DNA of 64,000 bases from positions 372,001-436,000 of the forward strand of contig NZ_RFFK01000001.1 of the NCBI RefSeq assembly GCF_003696305.1. Reading direction: 5' to 3'. Source of the stretch: Pseudomonas sp. AOB-7 (GTDB taxonomy: Bacteria > Pseudomonadota > Gammaproteobacteria > Pseudomonadales > Pseudomonadaceae). The position numbers and the translations under genes are program-made. How positions within the stretch are numbered: position 1 is the stretch's first letter; the number at the start of each line of letters is the position of its first letter. The notes below the pieces were generated by a model. The model ran no database searches and was not told the DNA's origin. It worked only from the letters and a program-made list of their open reading frames with translations. Below, one piece after another: positions 34,850 through 44,875 of the stretch.

Positions 34850-37027
34850 CTAGCGCGCGCTGAAACGCCAGGCGCGGTGGATCTTCGGGTTGCGGGCGAA
34901 GTCGGGGTCGAGGGTTTGCGCGCTGATCTCCTCGACCTGGTAACGCGCCGCCAGCCCCTCGTCGAGCTGGAACTTGCGGAAGTTGTTGGAGAAATACAGC
35001 ACCCCGCCGCGAGCCAGGCGCGCCATGGCCAGGTCGAGCAGCTCGACGTGGTCGCGCTGCACGTCGAACACCCCCTCCATGCGCTTGGAGTTGGAGAAGG
35101 TCGGCGGATCGATGAAGATCAGCTCGTAGTCGTTGCGATCCTCGGCCAGCCAGGCCATCACGTCGCCCTGCTCCAGGCGGTGCTTGTCGGAAAACCCATT
35201 GAGCGACAGGTTGCGCCGCGCCCAGTCCAGGTAGGTCTTCGACAGGTCGACGCTGGTGGTGCTGCGCGCGCCGCCCTTGGCCGCATGCACGGTGGCCGTG
35301 GCGGTGTAGCAGAACAGGTTGAGAAAGCGCTTGCCGGCGGCCTCGCGCTGAATGCGCAGGCGCAGCGGACGGTGATCGAGGAACAGCCCGGTGTCCAGGT
35401 AATCGGTGAGGTTGACCAGCAGCTTGACCCCGCCCTCGCTGACCTCCATGAACTGGCCCTGGGCGGCCTGGCGCTGATACTGCTTGCTGCCGCTCTGCCG
35501 CTCGCGGCGCTTGATCGCCACCCGATTCTGCGCCACGCCGAGAGCCTGGGGAATCGCCGCCAGGGCGTCGAGCAGACGCGCCTGGGCCTTGTCCGGATCG
35601 ATCGAGCGCGGCGGGGCATATTCCTGCACGTGCACCCAGTCGCGGTACAGGTCCACCGCCAGGGCATACTCGGGCATGTCGGCATCGTACAGGCGGTAGC
35701 ACTCCACGCCCTCGCGGCGCGCCCACTTGCCCAGTTGCTTGAGGTTCTTCTGCAGGCGATTGGCGAACATCTGCCCGCCTTCGGACAGGCGTGCCTGCGG
35801 CGCTGCCTCGGCCGCAGGCTCCGCCTCCTCGCGTCCGCGTCGCTCGCCGGTGACGAACTGCTCGGTCTGCACCTTGATCAGCAGCAGCTTGCAGGGCAAT
35901 GCGCCGTTCCAGAAGGCGTACTGCTTGTGGCTGCGCAGGCCCATGCGCTTGCCCAGCTCCGGCGCGCCAGTGAACACCGCCGCCTCCCAGCCCAGGCAGG
36001 CCTGGCGCAGGCGCTCGCCGAGGTTCTGGTAGAGGTACAGCAGGCTGGCCTCATCGCCCAGGCGCTCGCCATAGGGTGGGTTGCTGATCACCAGGCCCTT
36101 CTGGTTCTGGTCCGGACGCGGCTCGAAGCTGCCCAGCTCGCCCTGATAGATCTTCACCCAGTCGGACAGGCCGGCGCGCTCGACGTTGTTGCGCCCAGGC
36201 TGGATCAACCGTGGGTCGGCCTCGTAGCCACGAATCCACAGCGGCGGCTTGGCCAGGCCGGCGGCGGCGCGCTGCTCGGCCTCGGCATGCAGTTTCTTCC
36301 ATAGCGCCGGCACGTGGCCGAGCCAGCTGGAAAAGCCCCAACGCTCGCGGCGCAGGTTGGGGGCGATGTCGGCGGCCATCAGCGCCGCCTCGATCAGGAA
36401 GGTGCCGACGCCGCACATGGGGTCGGCCAGGGCCCCGCCCTCGGCGGCGATGCGCGGCCAGCCGGCGCGGATCAGCACCGCAGCGGCGAGGTTTTCCTTG
36501 AGCGGCGCAGCGCCCTGCTGCAGGCGGTAGCCGCGCTGGTGCAGGCTGTGCCCGGACAGGTCCAGGGACAGGATCGCCTCGCCGCGCTCCAGACGCAGAT
36601 GCACGCGCAGGTCGGGGTTGAGCTTGTCGATGCTGGGGCGCTCGCCGCTGCTGGTGCGCAGGCGGTCGACGATGGCGTCCTTGACCTTGAGCGCGCCGAA
36701 GTGGCTGTTGTCGATGCCCGAGCCATGGCCGCTGAACTCCACCGCCAGGCTGCCGGCCGGCTCCAGGTGATCGCGCCAGTCCACCGCCTTGACGCCCTCG
36801 TAGAGGTCGTCGGCGTTGCTCATGGAGAAGCGCGCCAGCACCAGCAGCACGCGGTTGGCCAGGCGCGACCACAGGCACAGGCGGTAGGCGGTCTCCAGCT
36901 CGGCCTGGCCGCGCACGGCGGCTGTCTGCTCGCGCGCCTCCTCCAGGCCCAGTGCCTTGGCCTCTTCCAGCAGCAGGCCTTCGAGCCCCTTGGGGCAGGT
37001 GAGAACGATTTCGTAACGATCCGACAT
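34850..37027 (-). CDS. rlmKL: Bifunctional 23S rRNA methyltransferase RlmKL
   Basis: 725 residues, a natural fusion. The N-terminal half has a THUMP domain and the RlmL enzyme (m2G2445), with DPMCGVGTFLIEAA and the catalytic NPPYGERLG. The C-terminal half is RlmK (m7G2069), with RFLNLFCYTATATVHAAKGG as SAM site and FIDPPTFSNSKRM. Cytosolic, acting on 23S rRNA during assembly. Length and order match the family. It diverges from rmf across about 420 bp. Confidence 0.96.
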   Translation of the reverse strand: MSDRYEIVLTCPKGLEGLLLEEAKALGLEEAREQTAAVRGQAELETAYRLCLWSRLANRVLLVLARFSMSNADDLYEGVKAVDWRDHLEPAGSLAVEFSGHGSGIDNSHFGALKVKDAIVDRLRTSSGERPSIDKLNPDLRVHLRLERGEAILSLDLSGHSLHQRGYRLQQGAAPLKENLAAAVLIRAGWPRIAAEGGALADPMCGVGTFLIEAALMAADIAPNLRRERWGFSSWLGHVPALWKKLHAEAEQRAAAGLAKPPLWIRGYEADPRLIQPGRNNVERAGLSDWVKIYQGELGSFEPRPDQNQKGLVISNPPYGERLGDEASLLYLYQNLGERLRQACLGWEAAVFTGAPELGKRMGLRSHKQYAFWNGALPCKLLLIKVQTEQFVTGERRGREEAEPAAEAAPQARLSEGGQMFANRLQKNLKQLGKWARREGVECYRLYDADMPEYALAVDLYRDWVHVQEYAPPRSIDPDKAQARLLDALAAIPQALGVAQNRVAIKRRERQSGSKQYQRQAAQGQFMEVSEGGVKLLVNLTDYLDTGLFLDHRPLRLRIQREAAGKRFLNLFCYTATATVHAAKGGARSTTSVDLSKTYLDWARRNLSLNGFSDKHRLEQGDVMAWLAEDRNDYELIFIDPPTFSNSKRMEGVFDVQRDHVELLDLAMARLARGGVLYFSNNFRKFQLDEGLAARYQVEEISAQTLDPDFARNPKIHRAWRFSAR

Positions 37028-37339
37028 GGACTTTCCAGTGCCTATGGCAATCAGGGAGGCGCGACCTGCGCGCCTCGACTCAAAATAAGTGACAAAACGT
37101 CACATCGCGACCCTTCGTCGGAATAAGCAAGCAGTCTCATTTGCACTAGCACAATGACGCCACTGCCGCCTGCAGCCAGGCCCCACGGCGCCTGGCCGGA
37201 AGACGCTGGACATATGCCCAGCGCCCTTATGGCCTCACCCTCGTTTAGGTTACGCCCTTATGACAAATCGATCATTCACAGGCCCCAGCGCATTCGTTAG
37301 AACACTACTCAAGGCTTTCGCTGCAACGGCGAGGGCATA

Positions 37340-37408
37340 GAAAGTTCGCCACGCCGGCAGCGAACTTTCGCAGGCAGAAGACTCTCTGCCCGGCCTTGCC
37401 ACAAGGCC
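37340..37408 (+). promoter_or_regulatory. Structured 5' leader of rmf
   Basis: Two perfect inverted repeats lie 37-106 bases before the rmf start: GAAAGTTCGC (37340-37349) with GCGAACTTTC (37360-37369), and GGCCTTG (37392-37398) with CAAGGCC (37402-37408). Neither has a T run behind it, so they look like leader-RNA folds rather than terminators. The rest of the 420-bp gap (37028-37445) shows no gene. Confidence 0.5.
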
Positions 37409-37445
37409 AACGGGACATAACAGTCAACAGTGAGGGCAACACCCT

Positions 37446-37661
37446 ATGAGAAGACTTAAGCGTGATCCGTTAGAACGAGCTTTTTTGCGCGGCTATCAGT
37501 ACGGCATCAATGGTAAATCCCGCGAACTTTGCCCCTTCACCCTGCCTTCGGTACGTCAAGCCTGGCTCAATGGCTGGCGCGAGGGCCGCGGCGACAACTG
37601 GGATGGGCTGACCGGCACCGCCGGTATTCATCGACTCAACGAACTTCACGCTGTCGGCTGA
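37446..37661 (+). CDS. rmf: Ribosome modulation factor
   Basis: 71-residue basic protein that dimerises 70S ribosomes into inactive 100S particles in stationary phase. It begins MRRLKRDPLERAFLRGYQYG and contains NGKSRELCPF and RQAWLNGWREGRGDNWDG, the family signature. It is about 15 residues longer at the C-terminus than E. coli Rmf. It is located next to pyrD, as I recall from P. aeruginosa, and is followed by a clear terminator. Confidence 0.95.
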   Translation: MRRLKRDPLERAFLRGYQYGINGKSRELCPFTLPSVRQAWLNGWREGRGDNWDGLTGTAGIHRLNELHAVG

Positions 37662-37720
37662 TCAGGATCACTTCCGACTTCACCATGCCGACCCCCTCCG
37701 GGCGGCGGGCGCAAGCCCAG

Positions 37721-37745
37721 GGGCTCCTTCGGGAGCCCTCTTTAT
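37721..37745 (+). terminator. Rho-independent terminator of rmf
   Basis: GGGCTCC-TTCG-GGAGCCC (37721-37738) followed by TCTTTATTT. The T run overlaps the stop codon of the convergent pyrD gene. Confidence 0.85.
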
Positions 37746-38764
37746 TTGCGCAATACCGCAATGGCATCCACCGCCTCGCGAATCAGCGCCGGGCCCTTGT
37801 AGATGAATCCCGAATAGATCTGCACCAGGCTCGCACCGGCGGCGATCTTCTCCGCCGCATGCCTGCCCTCAGTGATGCCGCCGACCGCGATGATCGGCAA
37901 ACGCCCGCCCAGCTCGCCAGCCAGCACCTTGACGATATGCGTGCTCTTGTCGCGCACCGGCGCACCCGACAGCCCGCCGGCCTCGTCGCCATGGGCCAGG
38001 CCTTCGACGCCTTCGCGGCCGAGAGTGGTGTTGGTGGCGATCACCGCATCCATTCCCGCCTCCAGCAGCGCCGCGGCCACCAGTGCGGTTTCCTCGTCGC
38101 TCATGTCCGGGGCGATCTTGATCGCCAGCGGCACGCGCTTGCCGTGCTGCTGGGCCAGGTTCTCCTGGCGCTGGCGCAGCGCTTCGAGCAGTTCCTTGAG
38201 CGAGTCGCCGAACTGCAGACTGCGCAGGCCGGGGGTATTCGGCGAACTGACGTTGACCGTGACGTAGCTGGCGTGGGCATAGACCTTGTCCAGGCAGGCC
38301 AGGTAGTCGTCCACCGCACGCTCGACCGGGGTATCGAAATTCTTGCCGATATTGATCCCCAGCACGCCCTTGAACTTCGCCGCCTGCACCCGTTGCAGCA
38401 GGTGGTCGACACCCAGGTTGTTGAAGCCCATACGGTTGATCACCGCCTCGGCCTCCGGCAGGCGGAACAGCCGCGGCTTGGGGTTGCCCGGCTGCGGCCG
38501 CGGGGTGACGGTGCCGATCTCGACGAAGCCGAAGCCCAACTGGGCGAAGCCGTCGATGGCGTCGCCATTCTTGTCCAAACCGGCGGCCAGGCCCACGGGG
38601 TTGGCGAACTGCAGGCCCATCACCGTGATCGGCAGACTGGCCGGCGCCTTGCTCAGCAGGCGGTTGAGGCCCAGACGGCCGCCGGCGCCGATCAGGTCGA
38701 TGGACAGCTCGTGGGAGGTTTCCGGGGACAGTTTGAACAGCAGCTCGCGGGCCAGGGAGTACAT
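37742..38764 (-). CDS. pyrD: Dihydroorotate dehydrogenase (quinone), class 2
   Basis: 340-residue FMN enzyme of pyrimidine synthesis that oxidises dihydroorotate and reduces membrane quinone. The N-terminal helix ([20 protein letters not shown]) is the membrane-associating part that marks class 2. Other family pieces are [35 protein letters not shown] with the catalytic Ser, [19 protein letters not shown] and the FMN-phosphate site VGGITEG. Transcribed toward rmf, ending within its terminator. Confidence 0.97.
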   Translation of the reverse strand: MYSLARELLFKLSPETSHELSIDLIGAGGRLGLNRLLSKAPASLPITVMGLQFANPVGLAAGLDKNGDAIDGFAQLGFGFVEIGTVTPRPQPGNPKPRLFRLPEAEAVINRMGFNNLGVDHLLQRVQAAKFKGVLGINIGKNFDTPVERAVDDYLACLDKVYAHASYVTVNVSSPNTPGLRSLQFGDSLKELLEALRQRQENLAQQHGKRVPLAIKIAPDMSDEETALVAAALLEAGMDAVIATNTTLGREGVEGLAHGDEAGGLSGAPVRDKSTHIVKVLAGELGGRLPIIAVGGITEGRHAAEKIAAGASLVQIYSGFIYKGPALIREAVDAIAVLRK

Positions 38765-38850
38765 GGGCAGGCTTAGCTCGATAGATGAGGGTGGGCAGGC
38801 CGGCGATTATAGCCGCGCGCGGCCCACCGGCGCGAGGCGGGTGCGCCGGA

Positions 38851-39072
38851 TCAGGGCAAAGGGCGTAAGCTCAGTAGCTCGCCGGCGGTACTGAACTCCA
38901 GTACGAAGGAACCATAGATCCCCTCATGGGTCAGATAGGGCCGCAAATGGTGGGCCGGCAAACTGACGCGGCGGCCGTCGCGGCTTTGCGCCATAATCCG
39001 GTTGGCATGGCCACGGTAGACGGCCTGCAACCGTTCGGCCGATAACGCAATATCCAGCACCAAGCTGGGCAT
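38851..39072 (-). CDS. DUF2835 small protein
   Basis: 73 residues, MPSLVLDIALSAERLQAVYR, with NRIMAQSRDGRRVSLPAHHL and a closing FVLEFSTAGELLSLRPLP. This matches DUF2835, a small predicted cytosolic family found in pseudomonads and relatives. The frame is open far upstream, but ATG 39072 gives the family start. Function unknown. It is divergent from the DUF6685 gene and lies 86 bases upstream of pyrD on the same strand. Confidence 0.8.
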   Translation of the reverse strand: MPSLVLDIALSAERLQAVYRGHANRIMAQSRDGRRVSLPAHHLRPYLTHEGIYGSFVLEFSTAGELLSLRPLP

Positions 39073-39213
39073 GGAGGCACCCTCGCAAATGAATGCGGCT
39101 ATTTTGCCACAGACCCACCTCGCCGCCGCTGACGCGTCGCGCGGCGCCGTGCAAGCAGGAGCTGCCGGCGTCTGCCACACTGCTGTAGACGCCCTTGGAG
39201 CTACCTGTTGGCC

Positions 39214-40089
39214 ATGAGCCTGTCCGAGCCCTCGACCCTCAGCACCCGCCTGACCGCTCTGGCCCAACGCCTGGGGCTGATCGGTCGCGGCTCGCGGCAG
39301 ATATTCGCCCGGGCCAGCGCGCTGCGCCTGCCGTTCCGGGTGCTGCCGCCACCCGGGACAAGCATCTGCTGGCACGAGGGCCCGCCCCTGCAGCGCCTGG
39401 TCGACCTGCCACGCGGTGCACTCTCAGGCCCGGTGCAGGAAGACAAGGCCCAGGCCCATGCCGCCCTGACCCAGGTGGTGACGACCGAACGCCAACACCT
39501 GCAAGCCTTCGACCTGCGCCTGGTCGACGGCTTCGCCTGCAACGCGAGCAGCCAGCACGGCTACGCCAGTTTCGAGGACTATGCGGCGAGCGAGCACTGC
39601 AAGCAGGTGCGCATCATCAGCTACAAGGATTTCGTCAAGACCATCAGCCAGGCCTTGCCGCGTTTTCTCGCCGGCGAAGCCGTCGAGCTGCGTCAGGCCG
39701 GCTGGCACGGCACCCGCACCTTCTGGGCGGGCGAGCAGCAGGGCGAAGCCTTCGCCGGAGCCATCGTCTATGCCCGCAGGCGCGGCCTGGAGGTGCTGCT
39801 GCCGGCCAACCTGACCCGTTACCGGCTGAGCGCCAGCGGGCTGGAAAACCTGCAGCTGCGCTACCACGTGCTGGCCATGCCGGGCGAAGCCTGGAGCGAC
39901 CCGCACTTCATGGGCCTGCTGCTGGATAACGGCCTGCCCTATGCGCGCCTGTCGTTGCTGAAGACCGCCGGCGCGCCGGAATTCCTCCTGTTGCCCAAGG
40001 AACATCCCCAGGCCACCGCCCTCGGCGAAGGCCTGCGCCTGGCCGGCGCCCCCGACGTACTGGACTATCTGCGCCAGCTGGCGCAATAG
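39214..40089 (+). CDS. DUF6685-like protein of unknown function
   Basis: 291 residues, soluble, without signal peptide or obvious catalytic motif. Recognisable stretches are FDLRLVDGFACNASSQHGYA and the C-terminal FLLLPKEHPQATALGEGLRL. I believe it is the DUF6685 family of Pseudomonas, from overall appearance. A TTG two codons upstream (39208) lies at better spacing from GGAG (39196-39199) and may be the true start. It is divergent from the DUF2835 gene. Confidence 0.6.
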   Translation: MSLSEPSTLSTRLTALAQRLGLIGRGSRQIFARASALRLPFRVLPPPGTSICWHEGPPLQRLVDLPRGALSGPVQEDKAQAHAALTQVVTTERQHLQAFDLRLVDGFACNASSQHGYASFEDYAASEHCKQVRIISYKDFVKTISQALPRFLAGEAVELRQAGWHGTRTFWAGEQQGEAFAGAIVYARRRGLEVLLPANLTRYRLSASGLENLQLRYHVLAMPGEAWSDPHFMGLLLDNGLPYARLSLLKTAGAPEFLLLPKEHPQATALGEGLRLAGAPDVLDYLRQLAQ

Positions 40090-40199
40090 GGTGCGCCGCG
40101 CGCACCGCCGTGCGGCCCGAGCTGGCGCTCGCGGAGCCCCCCACTCGCTGCGGCTTTCGCGGTAGCCACACCCGCCGAGATGGTGCGCACGTGCGCACC
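40087..40199. repeat. Intergenic palindromic element, family A copy 1
   Basis: Starts at TAGGGTGCGCCGCGCGCACC (40087-40106), which contains the stem GGTGCGC-CGC-GCGCACC and supplies the TAG stop of the DUF6685 gene. A perfect 18-bp palindrome, GGTGCGCACGTGCGCACC, closes it at 40182-40199. A near-identical copy of the first part lies at 56321-56340. Confidence 0.7.
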
Positions 40200-40304
40200 G
40201 CGCCTCCGTTACCGGTGCTGGGCACAACTCGGGCAGCCACTGCCACCGCTCTTGCGAATGCCCTCCAGCACGTGGCGTGCGCTACGCCCCTGCGGTGACA
40301 CGAC

Positions 40305-42260
40305 TCAGGTACGGAACTGCCGCACCAGCTCCTGCAGCTCCACGCCCAGGCGCGCCAGTTCGGCGCTGGAGGCGGCGGTCTGTTCGCTGGCGGTGGCGCT
40401 CTGCTCGCCGATGTCGCGCACCCGGGTGACGCTCTCGTTGATCGCCTCGGCCACCGCGCTCTGCTCCTCGGCGGCGGCGGCGATCTGCTGGTTCATCTGC
40501 TCGATGGTGCTCACCGCCTGGGTGATGCGCCCCAGGGCATCGCCCGCCTCGCCCGCCAGCTCGACGGTGCGCCGGGTCAGCTCGCGGCTGCTGTCCATCT
40601 GCTCCACGGCGCCCTTGGCCATGCGCTGCAGGCCGGCGATCAGGCTCTCGATTTCCTCGGTGCTGTCCTGCGCGCGCTTGGCCAGCGCGCGCACCTCGTC
40701 GGCGACCACGGCGAAACCGCGGCCCTGCTCGCCGGCGCGGGCGGCTTCGATGGCGGCATTGAGCGCCAGCAGGTTGGTCTGCTCGGCGACGTTGCGGATC
40801 ACCTCGAGCACGCTGCCGATGCGCGCGCTTTCCTGGTTGAGCGCGGCGATGGCCTCGGCGGACTGCTCCACCTCGCTGGCCAGGCCGTCGATCTGATCCA
40901 CTGCCTGCTGCACCACGCGGTTGCCCTGCTGCGCCTCCCGGTCGGCGTCGCGCGCCGCCAGCGAGGCCTGCTCGGCGTTCTGCGCGACTTCCTGCACGGT
41001 GGCGGCCATCTGGTGCATGGCGGTGGCGGTCTGCTCGGTCTCCAGCTTCTGCGTCTGCACCCCGGCGCTGGTCTGCGCGGTGATGGCCGAGAGCTGTTCG
41101 GCGGCGGCGGCGATCTGCCCCACCCCGCCGCCAATGCGGCCGACCAGGGTGCGCAGGCTGAGGGTCATGCCCTGCATGGCGGCGAACAGCTGGCCGACCT
41201 CGTCGCGGCGCTGCTGGGGAATGTCCTGGCTCAGGTCGCCCGCGGCGATACGCTGGGCGAAGCCCACGCTCTGGCGCAGCGGCACGACGATCAGGCGGGT
41301 GATCAGCAGCGCGGCGCACAGCCCCAGCACCACCGCGGCGGCGCCCATCAGGCCGAGCAGCACCAGCGAGCGTCGGCTGTCGTCGAGCATGGCCTGCTCC
41401 GCGCCGGCCTGGGCGGCCTCGGCCAGGTCCACCACCGAGCGCGCACGCTCGATCATGGCGTTTTCCGTCGCCAGGTTCTGCTCGCGCAACTGCTGGTAGT
41501 AGAGGAAGGAGCGCTGATACAGGGTCAGCGCCTGCAGCGCGGTCTCGATCGCCGCCTTCTGCTCGTCGTCGAGCCAGATCATCAGGCTGCGGGCCACGGT
41601 CTGCAGGTCTTCGCTGACGTACTCCCACTCCTCCAGCGCCTCGGCGGAGCCGTCGATGATGTACAGGCTCTCGTGACCGCGCAGATCGAGCATGCGCTTG
41701 CTCAGACCGGAGGCGGTCTCGGCCAGGGTCAGCGGATCGCTGCCGCGCAGCTTGTCGCCCTGCAGGCGCAGTTCGCGCACCGCGTCGTACATGTCCAGCT
41801 CGATCACCTCGAACTGATCGCGCGCCTCAGTGGCGGCGTTGCGCATGTCCTGCCGCGCTTCGCGCGCCCGGTCCTGCTGCTCGACGTAGTTGTCGAACTG
41901 CTTGAGGTACTCGGCGACCGCCTGCTGCATGGTCTGCAGGCGCGTGCCCTCGACCGCGGCGGAGCCCTGCGCCAGGCGCTCCAGCATGCCCTGCACCTGG
42001 GTCAGGCTGGCGCGCACCCGCTCGGCGCTCTGCGGGCTCAACTCGATGGCGAAGCTGCGCTCCAGACGCCGCGCCTGGAGAATCTCCTGATTCACCTGCG
42101 CCAGCTGGCCGACCTGAGCATGCCCCTGCAACCCCCCTTGCACGGCGAGAAAGCCGCTGCCGGTCATCGCCGCGGTGAGCAACAGCACCAGACCGAAGCC
42201 GATGAGTAATTTCTTGCCGACGGCAAGGTTGGCGAACAGACGTGCGGCAGGCTCGAACAT
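40305..42260 (-). CDS. Methyl-accepting chemotaxis protein with large helical sensor domain
   Basis: 651 residues. TM1 (about 15-38), a periplasmic all-helical domain of about 260 residues, TM2 ([20 protein letters not shown]), a HAMP domain ([20 protein letters not shown]) and a cytosolic signalling domain whose tip is [20 protein letters not shown]. The size and helical content of the sensor fit the helical bimodular (HBM) type, known in Pseudomonas receptors for organic acids; that assignment is tentative. No CheR-tethering pentapeptide at the C-terminus. ATG 42260 is preceded by GGAG. Confidence 0.92.
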   Translation of the reverse strand: MFEPAARLFANLAVGKKLLIGFGLVLLLTAAMTGSGFLAVQGGLQGHAQVGQLAQVNQEILQARRLERSFAIELSPQSAERVRASLTQVQGMLERLAQGSAAVEGTRLQTMQQAVAEYLKQFDNYVEQQDRAREARQDMRNAATEARDQFEVIELDMYDAVRELRLQGDKLRGSDPLTLAETASGLSKRMLDLRGHESLYIIDGSAEALEEWEYVSEDLQTVARSLMIWLDDEQKAAIETALQALTLYQRSFLYYQQLREQNLATENAMIERARSVVDLAEAAQAGAEQAMLDDSRRSLVLLGLMGAAAVVLGLCAALLITRLIVVPLRQSVGFAQRIAAGDLSQDIPQQRRDEVGQLFAAMQGMTLSLRTLVGRIGGGVGQIAAAAEQLSAITAQTSAGVQTQKLETEQTATAMHQMAATVQEVAQNAEQASLAARDADREAQQGNRVVQQAVDQIDGLASEVEQSAEAIAALNQESARIGSVLEVIRNVAEQTNLLALNAAIEAARAGEQGRGFAVVADEVRALAKRAQDSTEEIESLIAGLQRMAKGAVEQMDSSRELTRRTVELAGEAGDALGRITQAVSTIEQMNQQIAAAAEEQSAVAEAINESVTRVRDIGEQSATASEQTAASSAELARLGVELQELVRQFRT

Positions 42261-42563
42261 ACAGGGCAACTCCAGGTTCTTCTTATTAGGGTCGCACCTC
42301 GTGAGCGCGACCTGGTCGATAGCCTAGGCAACCCTTGTGCCAGACCTGTGACAGCACATCGGCCGACACGGGCAGAGGCTTGAGTGCTGGCAGTTGGCCA
42401 AGAGCGGATTGCCGAGCGGAGCCTGCCGTCGGCGGGCGCCCCGCCGATTCGGCAACGATCCGCTTATTGACGCCGGACTATTGGCGGATTTCCGCCAGGC
42501 ATGGGTATGCGGCAATTAGCCCTGGCGTCGGTGCGCACGGCGCCCCCACCGCTTTGGCCAGAC
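42261..42563. other. Intergenic gap between chemoreceptor and transporter genes
   Basis: About 300 bp upstream of the chemoreceptor start. Short open frames only (63 codons or fewer); no recognisable gene, RNA or repeat. It should hold the chemoreceptor promoter. Confidence 0.4.
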
Positions 42564-42595
42564 GCAAAAAGGCGCAGCCCTTGCGGAGCTGCGCC
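42564..42595 (-). terminator. Terminator of the sodium-dependent transporter gene
   Basis: On the minus strand GGCGCAGC pairs with GCTGCGCC (42588-42595 with 42571-42578) and is followed by TTTTTGCG, about 20 bases after the transporter stop. Confidence 0.85.
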
Positions 42596-42613
42596 TGGAT
42601 GCGCGCAGAGGAC

Positions 42614-44074
42614 TCAGCGCCCGGCCAGCACCGGCATCACCCGCGGTCGCAGCACCTCGCCGGCCACCGCCAGCAGACCGATGGCGCCGGCGATCCAGTA
42701 CCACTGCGCCACCGGGTCGAACAGCAGCCAGCCCAGCGCATGGAGGAACACCACCAGGATCAGCACCGGGCTGACGTAACGCACCATGAACAGCCACAGC
42801 GCGTAGCCGGCCGGCGGCAGGTTCAGCTCGTCGCGCATGATCTCGCCGCGCAGCACATAACCGGCGAGAATCACCATGCAGATGCCGCCCAAGGGCATCA
42901 TCCAGCGCGAGGTCAGGTAGTCCAGCCAGTCGAAGAGGTTCTTGCCCAGCGGCGTCCAGCCGGCCAGCAGGTTGAACGAGAGCATCGCCAGCAGGCTGAT
43001 CAGCAGCAGCACCGCGCCGGAAACCACGGCGGCGCGCAGACGGCTGATGCCGTGCTTCTCGTTCAGGTAGGCGACGGTGGCCTCGATCATGGAGATCGCC
43101 GAGGTCAGCGCGGCGATCGACACCATGGCGAAGAACAGCACGCCGAAGGCGGTACCCAGCGGCATCTGCTGGAAGGCCAGCGGCAGGCTCATGAAGATCA
43201 GCCCCGGCCCTGCGCTCGGGCTCATGCCGTTGGCGAAGATGATCGGGAAGATCGCCAGGCCGGCGAGCAGCGCCACGCAGGTGTCGCAGATCGCCACCAT
43301 AAAGGTGGTGCGGGCGATGGACTGGCCGTCGGGGATGTAGGAGCCGTAGGTGAGGATGGCGCCCGAGGCCAGGCTGAGGGTGAAGAAGGCATGACCCAAT
43401 GCGGCCAGCAGCGCCTCGCCGGTGATCTTCGAGGCGTCGAAATGGAACAGGAAGTCGAAACCGGCGCTGAAACTGCCGCTGGTGAAGGCGTAGCCGACCA
43501 GCACGATGAGCATCAGGGCCAGGCCCGGCATCATCCAGCGCACCGCGTTCTCGATGCCCTGCTGCACGCCCTTGGCCACGATCCACAGGGTCAGCAGCGC
43601 CACCAGCAGGCTCCAGCCGCCGAGCTGCCAGGGGTTGGCATTGTGCGCCGCGAACACCCCGCCGAGCGCCTCGACGCTGCTGGCGGCCAGCGAGCCGTCG
43701 AGCATCTTCCAGGTGTAGGCGAAGGCCCAGCCGGCGACGACCACGTAGAAACACAGGATCATGAAACCGGCCAGCATGGCCATGCCGCCGACCGCCTTCC
43801 ACAGCGGGTTGCCGCCGTTCTCGCGGACCACCCGGCCGATGGCGTCGATGGGGCTGCCGCGGCCGCGGCGGCCGAGGGCGATCTCGGTCATCATCACCGG
43901 AATGCCGATAGCCAGGATGCAGGCCAGGTACATCAGCACGAAGGCGCCGCCGCCGTATTCGCCAGTGATGTAGGGGAATTTCCAGATATTGCCCAGGCCT
44001 ACGGCCGAGCCGGTTGCAGCGAGGATGAAACCCCAGCGCGAGAGCCAGAGGTTCTTCGGTTTTTCACGGGTCAT
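42614..44074 (-). CDS. Sodium-dependent amino acid transporter (NSS/SNF family)
   Basis: 486-residue inner-membrane symporter with about 11-12 helices. The LeuT-type sodium and substrate site is GSAVGLGNIWKFPYITGEYG in TM1; further matches are SIEALTSAISMIEA-like TM8 sequence (AALTSAISMIEATVAYLNE) and GAILTYGSYIPDGQS in TM6. It is downstream of, and in the same direction as, the tyrosine catabolic genes, with 120 bp between its start and the maiA stop. Bacterial members include tyrosine and tryptophan transporters, so tyrosine or another aromatic amino acid is a fair guess. Confidence 0.9.
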   Translation of the reverse strand: MTREKPKNLWLSRWGFILAATGSAVGLGNIWKFPYITGEYGGGAFVLMYLACILAIGIPVMMTEIALGRRGRGSPIDAIGRVVRENGGNPLWKAVGGMAMLAGFMILCFYVVVAGWAFAYTWKMLDGSLAASSVEALGGVFAAHNANPWQLGGWSLLVALLTLWIVAKGVQQGIENAVRWMMPGLALMLIVLVGYAFTSGSFSAGFDFLFHFDASKITGEALLAALGHAFFTLSLASGAILTYGSYIPDGQSIARTTFMVAICDTCVALLAGLAIFPIIFANGMSPSAGPGLIFMSLPLAFQQMPLGTAFGVLFFAMVSIAALTSAISMIEATVAYLNEKHGISRLRAAVVSGAVLLLISLLAMLSFNLLAGWTPLGKNLFDWLDYLTSRWMMPLGGICMVILAGYVLRGEIMRDELNLPPAGYALWLFMVRYVSPVLILVVFLHALGWLLFDPVAQWYWIAGAIGLLAVAGEVLRPRVMPVLAGR

Positions 44075-44085
44075 GCGTCACCTGT

Positions 44086-44093
44086 TTGTTTTT
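44086..44093 (-). promoter_or_regulatory. A-rich Hfq/Crc-like motif before the transporter start
   Basis: AAAAACAA on the minus strand (AAxAAxAA pattern) lies directly 5' of the AGGTGA ribosome site of the transporter. Such motifs are where Hfq with Crc blocks translation in Pseudomonas. Binding is inferred. Confidence 0.5.
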
Positions 44094-44194
44094 ATCTGTG
44101 ACGGAATCGGACCCGCCGCGCTTGTGGCGCAGCGGAATGCAAGGCTTTTATCGAGCCGGGTTCGCCTGGGCACGGCAGGCAAGGCCAGCCGGGC

Positions 44195-44845
44195 TCACTG
44201 GGCGTCGGGCTGCGCCTCCGGTGCGGCCTGTTGGAAGGCCTGCAGGGGTTCGCAGCGCGCCGCCAGGGCGAGAATGCGTGGGTACGCGGCAAGGTCACAG
44301 TTAAAACGCCGCGCATTATACAGCTGCGGGATCAGGCAGGCTTCCAGATAACCGGGCCGCGCGCCGAGCGACAGGCGCCCGTCGAACGGCGCCAGGCCCT
44401 CCTCCACCGCCGCCAGTCCCAGCGCGACCCAGTGCTGGTACCAGGCGTTCTTCGCCTCGTCAGAGGCGCCCAGCTCGGCGGACAGGTACTGCAGCACGCG
44501 CAGGTTGTTCAGCGGATGCAGATCGCAGGCGATATGCAGCGCCAGCGCCCGCACATGCGCGCGCTCGGCGGGGTCGGCCGGCAGCAGTGCCGGCACCGGG
44601 AAGATTTCCTCCAGGTACTCGAGAATCGCCAGCGACTGGGCAATGCGCACCCCGCCGTTCTCCTCGTCCACCAGCAGCGGCAGCAGCTGCTGCGGGTTCA
44701 GCGCGCGGTAATCGGCGCCGTGCTGCTGACCGCCGTCCTTGACCAGGTGCACCGGCACCTGCTCATAGGCCAGGCCCTTGAGGTTCAGGGCGATGCGCAC
44801 GCGGTAGGCGGCGCTGGAGCGCCAGTAGCCATAGAGCTTCAACAT
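44195..44845 (-). CDS. maiA: Maleylacetoacetate isomerase
   Basis: 216-residue zeta-class GST-fold enzyme converting maleylacetoacetate to fumarylacetoacetate with glutathione. The active-site motif SSAAYRVRIAL (residues 10-20, Ser-Ser-x-x) is diagnostic. NPQQLLPLLVDEENGGVRIA, ESLAI-like QSLAILEYLEE and the C-terminal YLEACLIPQLYNARRF also match. Last enzyme gene of the hpd-hmgA-fahA-maiA operon, 30 bases after fahA. Confidence 0.95.
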   Translation of the reverse strand: MLKLYGYWRSSAAYRVRIALNLKGLAYEQVPVHLVKDGGQQHGADYRALNPQQLLPLLVDEENGGVRIAQSLAILEYLEEIFPVPALLPADPAERAHVRALALHIACDLHPLNNLRVLQYLSAELGASDEAKNAWYQHWVALGLAAVEEGLAPFDGRLSLGARPGYLEACLIPQLYNARRFNCDLAAYPRILALAARCEPLQAFQQAAPEAQPDAQ

Positions 44846-44875
44846 CTCGGATTCCTCTCGAAACGCTCCAAGGGA

